From contig CAYTPX010000018.1 of assembly GCA_964439955.1 (NCBI GenBank), forward strand, positions 1 to 37,644: a DNA stretch of 37,644 nucleotides. The letters are read 5' to 3'. A program made the position numbers and the translations under genes. This DNA is from UBA1794 sp964439955 (lineage in GTDB: Bacteria; Bacteroidota; Bacteroidia; Bacteroidales; Bacteroidaceae). Under the pieces are notes generated by a model. It saw nothing but the letters and a program-made list of their open reading frames with translations, had not been told where the DNA came from and ran no database searches. How positions within the stretch are numbered: position 1 is the stretch's first letter; each line of letters starts with the position of its first letter. Below, piece by piece: positions 32,265 through 37,644 of this stretch.

Positions 32265-33140
32265 ATGAAGAAGTATATGAAAAAAAGCTTGTCCCTGCTC
32301 TTTGCCTCTGCCTGCGCATTGTATTCCTGCAGCGGGAGCAATTCCAACACAGACAACAGCCAAATGGAAGGAACCGACCCGAAGCCAGTCAGCGAAGAAG
32401 GGATAAAAACGATACACTTGGACAGCATTAGCGTAACGTGGATTCAAGACGATACAGGGGAAAAACGCATGCCGTGCAGCCTCTTCCCGGAAGCACCGGA
32501 CAGTACCATCGAACGGCTCGCTCTACAGGAGGGCATCCCCTCGTCCATCAGTACGTTCTTAGTAGAAACAGGCAACGGGATACAAATCCTGTTCGACACC
32601 GGAATAGGGGGCGGGAAAGGCCAGCTGTCCAACAGGTTGGAGAAGCTGGGCATCGCCCCGTCCGACATACGTTATTTATACTTGACCCACTTCCACGGCG
32701 ACCATATCGGAGGGATGCTACAGGGGGACAGCCTCGTTTTCCCGAATGCGGAAATCTATGCCTCAAAAGTAGAATACGACGCGTGGATGGACATGCCTGC
32801 CGACAGGAACGCGCAAGTGGTAAAAACGATGAATCTCTATAAAGACAGGCTGCACCTCTTCGAGTTCGGCGACATACTCCCCGGACAGGTAAAGGCCATC
32901 GACGCATCGGGACACACGCCGGGACACACCAATTTCCAAATAGGGAGGCTGCTTATCATAGGCGACCTGATGCACGGCGCAGCGCTCCAATCGCTTTATC
33001 CGGAATACAATTCCGAATACGACCAAGACAAGGAGAAAGCTGCCGAAAGCCGCCGGAACATTTTGAAATACGCACGGGACAACCGGCTCGTAATGGCCGG
33101 CATGCACCTGCCGGGCCCTGCATTCATGCCGGAAGAGTAA
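32265..33140 (+). CDS. Metallo-beta-lactamase-fold hydrolase, predicted lipoprotein
   Basis: A 291-residue protein. The N-terminus has Lys residues, a hydrophobic stretch and a lipobox ending at C22 (LYSC-SGS), so it is likely an envelope lipoprotein. The mature part is an MBL fold with the metal motif HFHGDH (H142-H147), ASGHTPGHTNF and IIGDLMHG as further ligands, and a C-terminal GMHLPGP. This is the layout of quorum-quenching lactonase-like and other MBL hydrolases. Substrate is unknown; SGHTPGHT is also seen in AHL lactonase relatives, but that alone does not prove lactonase activity. It has its own promoter and is followed after 32 bp by a glycosyltransferase gene. Confidence 0.82.
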   Translation: MKKYMKKSLSLLFASACALYSCSGSNSNTDNSQMEGTDPKPVSEEGIKTIHLDSISVTWIQDDTGEKRMPCSLFPEAPDSTIERLALQEGIPSSISTFLVETGNGIQILFDTGIGGGKGQLSNRLEKLGIAPSDIRYLYLTHFHGDHIGGMLQGDSLVFPNAEIYASKVEYDAWMDMPADRNAQVVKTMNLYKDRLHLFEFGDILPGQVKAIDASGHTPGHTNFQIGRLLIIGDLMHGAALQSLYPEYNSEYDQDKEKAAESRRNILKYARDNRLVMAGMHLPGPAFMPEE

Positions 33141-33172
33141 AGGCCGCGGCACGCAAATCCCCAAGCGAAAGA

Positions 33173-33961
33173 ATGATTACGATGGCAAGGACGCTACCCA
33201 AAATCTCCATAGTCACCGTCACGTACAACTGCGCCCTCGTGCTCGAAGCCACGCTCCAAAGCATCTTTGCCCAAGACTACCCCAACTTCGAGTGCGTCCT
33301 CATCGACGGGGGCAGCACGGACGGTACGCTCGATACCATACAGAAGCATGCCCGGCATATCGCTTACTGGAAAAGCGAACCGGACAAAGGGATATTCGAC
33401 GCCATGGGGAAAAGCCTCCACGCCATAACGGGTGAATGGGTGTGCTTCATGAATGCGGGTGACACGTTTGCCTCATCCCGCGTACTTACGGCAATCTTCG
33501 CACAAGACACCTCCCCCATCCCCCCCGAGGTAGCCTGCATACACGGACAAACATGGGAAATCCATCCGAAAAAGAGGATAAGGGAGAAAAGCCATCCTTT
33601 CTACAAAAACCTGAATCCCTTCCGCCCCATGGGGTTTTGCCACCAAGCCGCCTTCGTACGCACCGAATGGGCCCGGCGCACAGGCTTCGACCTATCCTAC
33701 AAGATAGCCGCCGACTACCAGATGCTCTACACCATCTACGAAAAAGGGGGATTATTCAAAGAAACGGAGGTCGATGTCGCCTTGATTGACGTAAGCGGAG
33801 TTTCAGCCCAGAACCGCACCTTGCAGTACAAGGAAGTGGCACGGATATGCGGTTGCAGCAATAATCCCCGCTTTTGGCTCTGGTTGGGCTACAAACGGCT
33901 TCGCGCCCAAGCCAAAAAAGCCCTTCAGGGTATCAGCAAAAGCGCTTGGACTTGTTTATAA
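33173..33961 (+). CDS. Family 2 glycosyltransferase
   Basis: A 262-residue GT-A fold glycosyltransferase. The N-terminal SIVTVTYNCALVLEATLQSI and VLIDGGSTDGTLD are the nucleotide-sugar binding strand motifs. CFMNAGD takes the place of the DxD metal motif, as in the WcaE-like colanic acid branch of GT2. GFCHQAAFVR and AADYQMLY are acceptor-side motifs. No membrane helix is evident, so it is cytoplasmic or membrane-associated. ATG 33182 (MARTLPKIS) is an alternative start. It stands alone, not in a polysaccharide cluster. Donor and acceptor are unknown. Confidence 0.85.
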   Translation: MITMARTLPKISIVTVTYNCALVLEATLQSIFAQDYPNFECVLIDGGSTDGTLDTIQKHARHIAYWKSEPDKGIFDAMGKSLHAITGEWVCFMNAGDTFASSRVLTAIFAQDTSPIPPEVACIHGQTWEIHPKKRIREKSHPFYKNLNPFRPMGFCHQAAFVRTEWARRTGFDLSYKIAADYQMLYTIYEKGGLFKETEVDVALIDVSGVSAQNRTLQYKEVARICGCSNNPRFWLWLGYKRLRAQAKKALQGISKSAWTCL

Positions 33962-33997
33962 AACCGCCCACGCAAAAAATGCAACCCGCGGCACACA

Positions 33998-34025
33998 GGC
34001 ATCCCTTGGCAACAAGAAGGGAGCC
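33998..34025 (+). terminator. Hairpin downstream of the glycosyltransferase gene
   Basis: GGC-A-TCCCTT (33998-34007) pairs with AAGGGAGCC (34017-34025), nine pairs with one bulged A and a 9-nt loop. It lies 36 bp after the stop and just upstream of the next promoter. There is no T-run, so termination efficiency is doubtful. Confidence 0.35.
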
Positions 34026-34054
34026 CCGATGCATGGGCAAGAAAGGAAACGCGA

Positions 34055-34086
34055 TTTGAATAATCGGCGCAAAATGCTTACCTTTG
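34055..34086 (+). promoter_or_regulatory. Promoter of the tetR-fabG-rluA operon
   Basis: TTTG (34055-34058), 20 bp and TACCTTTG (34079-34086) match the consensus closely. The leader to ATG 34115 is about 22 nt. If the TetR protein regulates itself, its operator would lie here, but I saw no clear palindrome. Confidence 0.75.
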
Positions 34087-34114
34087 CGCGAAAAAGAGAC
34101 AACGGGTTACGAGA

Positions 34115-34714
34115 ATGAGTACGGAAAAGACGCGCAAAGCCATAGTGGATGCGGCACGCCAGTTGTTTGCAACGCAAGGATTCAACAGCGTCACGATAGG
34201 CGACATCGCTACCGTGGCCGGAAGAGGGCGACGCACGGTATACAGCCATTTCCGCAACAAAGAGGAGATATACGACGCAGTGGTGGAAAACGAATTAGAC
34301 ATCCTCTCCGACATGCTCTTGCAAGTAGCCTCGCGGCATTGCCCTCCCGACCGGAAACTTATCGAACTGATTTTTGCACGGCTGGACACGATACGCACGG
34401 TGGTGAGCCGAAACGGTACGCTGCACGCCGATTTCTTCCGCGACATCATACGGGTGGAAAATGTACGCCGCACTTTCGATTCGAAAGAGATAGCCCTCAT
34501 CAAGTCCATCCTCATAGAAGGCGTGGAAAAGGGGCTGTTTTCCATACAAGACATAGATATCACGGCAAAAATCATCCACTACTGTGTCAAAGGCATTGAA
34601 GTACCCTACATCTTAGGCAAGCTGACCGGCGACCTACCGTCCGGGCAGCGGAAGAAAATCGTCGAAGACCTGATACTCGGCGCGCTGGCCGGAATGCGCC
34701 GGAACGGCGAATAG
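34115..34714 (+). CDS. TetR/AcrR-family transcriptional regulator
   Basis: A 199-residue one-component regulator. The N-terminal helix-turn-helix (about 8-55) has VTIGDIATVAGRGRRTVYSHFRNKEEI, the classic TetR recognition helix with the TVYxHFxxKEE ending. The rest is an all-helical ligand and dimerisation domain with no recognisable subfamily signature. It lies 61 bp upstream of fabG on the same strand, so it may control fatty-acid synthesis, like FabR/FasR/DesT regulators that sense acyl-CoA; this is inference from position only. Confidence 0.9.
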   Translation: MSTEKTRKAIVDAARQLFATQGFNSVTIGDIATVAGRGRRTVYSHFRNKEEIYDAVVENELDILSDMLLQVASRHCPPDRKLIELIFARLDTIRTVVSRNGTLHADFFRDIIRVENVRRTFDSKEIALIKSILIEGVEKGLFSIQDIDITAKIIHYCVKGIEVPYILGKLTGDLPSGQRKKIVEDLILGALAGMRRNGE

Positions 34715-34775
34715 GAAACCGGGCAGCGCAAAGGCAAAAAGGAAAATACACATCATCATTAATGATATAAACACT

Positions 34776-35522
34776 ATGAAATTATTAGAAGGAAAAACCG
34801 CACTCATCACAGGTGCCGCGCGGGGCATCGGAAAGGCCATCGCGCTGAAGTTCGCTTCTGAGGGGGCAAACATTGCATTCACCGACCTGAAAATCGATGA
34901 ATTGGCAGAAGAAACTGCAAAAGAGATAGAATCGCAAGGGGTCAAAGTAAAGGCTTACGCCTCGAATGCGGCCGACTTTGCCGACACGGAACGCGTGGTG
35001 GGCGAGATAGTCAAGGAATTCGGGCGAGTAGACATATTGGTCAATAACGCAGGCATCACCCGGGACGGGCTCATGATGCGCATGACAGAACAACAGTGGG
35101 ACATGGTAATCAACGTAAACCTCAAGTCCGCATTCAATTTCATCCATGCCCTCACACCCGTCATGATGCGCCAACGCAGTGGGAGCATCATCAATATGGC
35201 ATCGGTTGTAGGCGTTTCGGGAAATGCCGGGCAGTGCAACTACTCTGCCTCGAAGGCTGGCCTGATCGGGCTCGCCAAATCCATCGCAAAAGAACTGGGT
35301 TCCCGCGGAATACGGGCTAATGCCATCGCGCCGGGCTTCATCATCACGGAGATGACGAACCAACTGTCCGAGGAAGTGCGCAACGAATGGGCCAAGCAGA
35401 TTCCCCTACGCCGGGGCGGAACACCGGAAGACGTGGCAAACGTGGCAACGTTCCTGGCATCCGACCTGTCGTCATACGTAACCGGACAAGTCATCCACTG
35501 CTGTGGGGGCATGAATATGTAA
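34776..35522 (+). CDS. fabG: 3-oxoacyl-[acyl-carrier-protein] reductase
   Basis: A 248-residue short-chain dehydrogenase with the cofactor motif TGAARGIG (12-19), NNAG (90-93), catalytic S143, and YSASK with Y156 and K160. The GNAGQCNYSASKAGLIG stretch and total length point to FabG, which reduces 3-oxoacyl-ACP with NADPH in type II fatty-acid synthesis. Other SDR roles cannot be excluded, and no other fab gene is adjacent. It is between a TetR gene and a pseudouridine synthase gene (13 bp downstream), on one probable transcript. Confidence 0.92.
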   Translation: MKLLEGKTALITGAARGIGKAIALKFASEGANIAFTDLKIDELAEETAKEIESQGVKVKAYASNAADFADTERVVGEIVKEFGRVDILVNNAGITRDGLMMRMTEQQWDMVINVNLKSAFNFIHALTPVMMRQRSGSIINMASVVGVSGNAGQCNYSASKAGLIGLAKSIAKELGSRGIRANAIAPGFIITEMTNQLSEEVRNEWAKQIPLRRGGTPEDVANVATFLASDLSSYVTGQVIHCCGGMNM

Positions 35523-35535
35523 CGGGACATCCGGA

Positions 35536-36219
35536 ATGGAAGTCATCTACGAGGATAACCACCTGATTGCGGTGAGCAAGACATGCTCCGAAATTGTCCA
35601 AGGCGACAAGACAGGCGACGAGCCACTGGCCGAGAAGATCAAAGACTACATCAAAAAGCACTATGCCAAGCCGGGGAACGTCTTCATCGGTGTGCCCCAC
35701 CGGTTGGACCGCCCGGTCAGCGGATTGGTCATCTTCGCCCGGACCAGCAAGGCTCTCACACGAATGAACGAACTTTTCAGGACAGGACAGGTCAAGAAGA
35801 CCTATTGGGCCATCGTAAAAAACTGTCCCCCCGCCGAAGAGGGAGAACTGACGCATTGGATTACGAGAAACGAGCAAAAGAATAAAAGCTTTGCCCGCAC
35901 GCGGGAGATTCCCGGCAGCAAGAAAGCCGTATTGCGCTACCGCCTTATCGGACACTCGGAGCGTTACTTCCTGCTGGAAATAGAACTGCTTACGGGACGC
36001 CACCACCAAATCCGTTGCCAATTAGCCAAGATAGGCTGCCCCATACGGGGCGACTTGAAGTATGGCTATCCACGGTCGAACCCAGATGGCGGCATATCGC
36101 TCCATTCACGCTCGGCAAAATTCATACACCCCGTCAGCCAGTTGGAATTATACCTCGTAGCCCCTACCCCGACAAACGAGAAATTATGGGATTTGCTGGC
36201 TCCGCAAGAAACGGGCTGA
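35536..36219 (+). CDS. RluA-family pseudouridine synthase (no S4 domain)
   Basis: A 227-residue RNA pseudouridine synthase. The catalytic motif HRLDRPVSG (55-63) has the nucleophilic D58. LLTGRHHQIRCQLAKIGCPIRGDLKYG is the conserved RluA C-terminal motif. There is no N-terminal S4 RNA-binding domain, so it resembles the shorter RluA/TruC/YjbO type rather than RluC/D. The target uridine in rRNA or tRNA is unknown. It starts 13 bp after fabG and ends the operon. Confidence 0.92.
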   Translation: MEVIYEDNHLIAVSKTCSEIVQGDKTGDEPLAEKIKDYIKKHYAKPGNVFIGVPHRLDRPVSGLVIFARTSKALTRMNELFRTGQVKKTYWAIVKNCPPAEEGELTHWITRNEQKNKSFARTREIPGSKKAVLRYRLIGHSERYFLLEIELLTGRHHQIRCQLAKIGCPIRGDLKYGYPRSNPDGGISLHSRSAKFIHPVSQLELYLVAPTPTNEKLWDLLAPQETG

Positions 36220-36323
36220 CCTCCCCTTTTCTTCTGCCATCTCCCCCTCCTTTTGCCTATACGCGAGAAACCTATTCGGGGGAACACGCATGCCATTGGC
36301 AAAGGGAAAAGATATCGCAATAA

Positions 36324-36434
36324 ACCCAAATCGGTCATTAGGTATTACGTCAGGAAAAGCCTTCCGGCAAACTCTCCGCCTGTTCCGCGCTCCTGCCGGC
36401 AGAATCATCCTGAAGCCTGACGACCAATTTGGGT
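36324..36434. mobile_element. MITE-like 111-bp element with 19-bp terminal inverted repeats
   Basis: The left end ACCCAAATCGGTCATTAGG (36324-36342) and the reverse complement of the right end, ACCCAAATTGGTCGTCAGG (36416-36434), agree at 16 of 19 positions. The interior has no gene but holds GGAAAAGCCTTCCGG (about 36353-36367) and the palindrome CTGCCGGCAG (36393-36402). No target-site duplication was evident. It could instead be a long-stem RNA structure between the convergent rluA and tatC genes, so mobility is only inferred. Confidence 0.4.
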
Positions 36435-36453
36435 CAAGAAAAGGAAACGGTTG

Positions 36454-37260
36454 CTAAGCCCTGTCCTTGCCGCAATGCCTCACCACATGTATGCTCACTT
36501 CGTACAGCAAGTAAATCGGAAGCGCGACCAGGACAAGACTCAGTATGTCTTGTCCTGGCGTTATCATCGCCGCCACCGTAAGTATACCAAGGAAGGCGTG
36601 CTTGCGGTATCTTGAAAGCACTGTCGCATTGACTATGCCCATTTTGCCGAGCACGAAAGAAACCACTGGCAACTGGAACACGACACCCATCATCAACGTG
36701 AGTGCCGTAAACGTTGACACGTAACTGTCAATCGTTATCGTACTCTCCACCTTGTCTGACACACTGTAAGTACCGAGAAACCTGAACGATATCGGGAACA
36801 GCAAGTAATAGCTTACCAGCACACCGACAATGAAAAGGAAGTAAATGGCGGCTATGGCCCTCACCGAATACTTGCGTTCGTTGCCTATCAAGGCCGGTGA
36901 CACAAACATAAACAGCTCATACAATATGTACGGCGAGGCAAGGATCAGGCCTATATAGACAGATGTGGTCAGGTGGGTCATGAACTGGCTTGAAAGGCCT
37001 GTCGCTATCAGCTTTACGTGAAACTTGTCAAAATGGAAATCCGTTGCTCCCACGGCATGCGCCATGCGCTCTATCAACGAATACGTTGCGAAATTCCACT
37101 CGCTTGGAGCGAGCAGCACGCGCCATGTGATGTCTTTTAGGCAAAAGACGGCCACGGCTGCCACGCAGCTCACCCCAAGCACGCGGAACAGCATCCTGCG
37201 CAACGCTTCAAGATGGCCGCCAAAGGTCATCAAGCCATCATTGTCGCCCGTTCTCCCCAT
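36454..37260 (-). CDS. tatC: Sec-independent protein translocase TatC
   Basis: A 268-residue polytopic membrane protein, the substrate-receptor core of the twin-arginine translocase for folded proteins. The N-terminal FGGHLEALRR motif, SPYILYELFMFVSPALIGNERKYS in the first large cytoplasmic/periplasmic region, and about six hydrophobic helices are visible. ATG 37260 overlaps tatA by 23 bases; ATG 37230 (MTFGGHLEALRR) would begin 7 bp after the tatA stop and is a good alternative. No tatB is present, so this is probably a TatAC-type system. Confidence 0.95.
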   Translation of the reverse strand: MGRTGDNDGLMTFGGHLEALRRMLFRVLGVSCVAAVAVFCLKDITWRVLLAPSEWNFATYSLIERMAHAVGATDFHFDKFHVKLIATGLSSQFMTHLTTSVYIGLILASPYILYELFMFVSPALIGNERKYSVRAIAAIYFLFIVGVLVSYYLLFPISFRFLGTYSVSDKVESTITIDSYVSTFTALTLMMGVVFQLPVVSFVLGKMGIVNATVLSRYRKHAFLGILTVAAMITPGQDILSLVLVALPIYLLYEVSIHVVRHCGKDRA

Positions 37261-37519
37261 CTCCGGCCTTGCTGTCTTTCCTGTCCTCGCCCGCTACGGC
37301 ATCTTCCTTTGCGCCATTGCCGCCTACCTGCGGCCCGTCGCCGTCCTCTACGTCTAAGGAGCTACCCATGTCGTTCATGCCTTTCTTGAACTCCTTCACC
37401 CCTTGGCCCAAGCCGCGCATCATCTCGGGCAGTTTCTTGCCGCCGAACAACAGGAGGGCTATTCCGCCAATTAGCAGAAGCTCGGTTGTGCCGATAAACA
37501 ACAACATACCCATAATCAT
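37238..37519 (-). CDS. tatA: Sec-independent protein translocase TatA
   Basis: A 93-residue protein with one N-terminal membrane helix (about 5-25), the hinge FGGKKLPE (25-32), an amphipathic helix (about 33-50) and a charged, disordered Gly/Asp-rich tail, as in TatA/TatE. It forms the pore-like component of the Tat system with TatC. ATG 37519 overlaps the stop of the upstream gene in ATGA, indicating translational coupling. Without a separate TatB it presumably serves both roles. Confidence 0.94.
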   Translation of the reverse strand: MIMGMLLFIGTTELLLIGGIALLLFGGKKLPEMMRGLGQGVKEFKKGMNDMGSSLDVEDGDGPQVGGNGAKEDAVAGEDRKDSKAGDGENGRQ

Positions 37520-37644
37520 GGCCTTACCAAATAAATTTCACAAGTGTCAAAGTTTATTTCCCAGTTACCGCCTTCGGTGCTTTCCCATTGGTACTTGTCG
37601 CTCATCCTGTCCCACCACGACTGGAACTTTGTGCCTGTCGCGCC
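37516..37644 (-). CDS. C-terminal end of an unidentified protein upstream of tatA (partial)
   Basis: The minus-strand frame is open from the window edge to a TGA at 37518-37516, giving 42 residues including KFQSWWDRMSDKYQWES and ending EIYLVRP. It is rich in Trp and charged residues. I do not recognise the family. The stop overlaps the tatA start by 4 bases (ATGA), so it is the gene before tatA in the same operon. The start lies outside the window. Confidence 0.65.
   Translation of the reverse strand, partial: GATGTKFQSWWDRMSDKYQWESTEGGNWEINFDTCEIYLVRP

Noticed and set aside
1..37644. tRNA, rRNA, CRISPR arrays, prophage or intact insertion sequences
   Set aside because: No cloverleaf-like tRNA, regularly spaced repeat array, transposase, integrase or phage structural gene was recognised.

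Overview
The window comes from a bacterium of the phylum Bacteroidota, most probably order Bacteroidales. The evidence is of two kinds. The promoters follow the Bacteroidota pattern, TTTG or TTG, then about 18-23 bp, then TAnnTTTG; nine good matches sit in front of genes. The gene families also fit: a GldF/GldG-type fusion, a fused NfnA-NfnB/SudAB oxidoreductase, NfeD plus FloA, a tandem-ATPase acyl-CoA dehydratase activase, and a TatA/TatC pair with no separate TatB. The species cannot be named from sequence reading alone. GC content is uneven: high in gldFG, the nucleoside phosphorylase and the GAF gene, lower in purU and hisH.

Layout, left to right. 1-81 is the tail of an unidentified gene. 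510-4099 (+) holds low-specificity threonine aldolase and a class A penicillin-binding protein, closed by a strong terminator at 4129-4172. 4292-4858 (-) is a hexapeptide-repeat acetyltransferase. 4980-6713 (-) is a two-gene operon of a NifU-like scaffold protein and a cysteine-rich GGGtGRT protein, a pair whose function I do not know. 7046-9496 (+) is a GldF-GldG fusion whose start codon lies only 7 nt past its -7 promoter box. 9699-13112 (+) is uvrB followed by a CBS-domain membrane protein. 13305-17600 (-) is a 1431-residue activase with two ATPase domains and further reductase-like domains. 17809-24806 (-) is a tightly packed run: purU, hisH, hisA, hisF, hisIE, ftsE, lysC, lysA. A non-coding stretch of about 500 bp with a decayed reading frame follows. 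25311-32180 (+) carries the fused flavin/iron-sulfur oxidoreductase, a secreted PD40 protein, NfeD, FloA, a nucleoside phosphorylase and free-methionine-(R)-sulfoxide reductase. 32265-33961 (+) holds a lipoprotein metallo-hydrolase and a family 2 glycosyltransferase. 34115-36219 (+) holds a TetR regulator, fabG and an RluA-type pseudouridine synthase. 36454-37519 (-) is tatC and tatA, preceded at the right edge by the end of an unidentified gene whose stop overlaps the tatA start.

How the genes fit together. Most of the window is chromosomal housekeeping: cell-wall synthesis, DNA repair, histidine and lysine/aspartate pathways, one-carbon metabolism, fatty-acid synthesis, membrane organisation and protein export. 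PurU next to hisHAF is metabolically sensible: HisH/HisF release AICAR, whose formylation uses 10-formyl-tetrahydrofolate, the PurU substrate. I found no prophage, CRISPR array, intact insertion sequence, rRNA or tRNA.

The least explained parts are the GGGtGRT/NifU-like operon, the single-chain activase with two complete cysteine pairs, two G9 tracts inside hisA, and a 111-bp element with 19-bp terminal inverted repeats between rluA and tatC.
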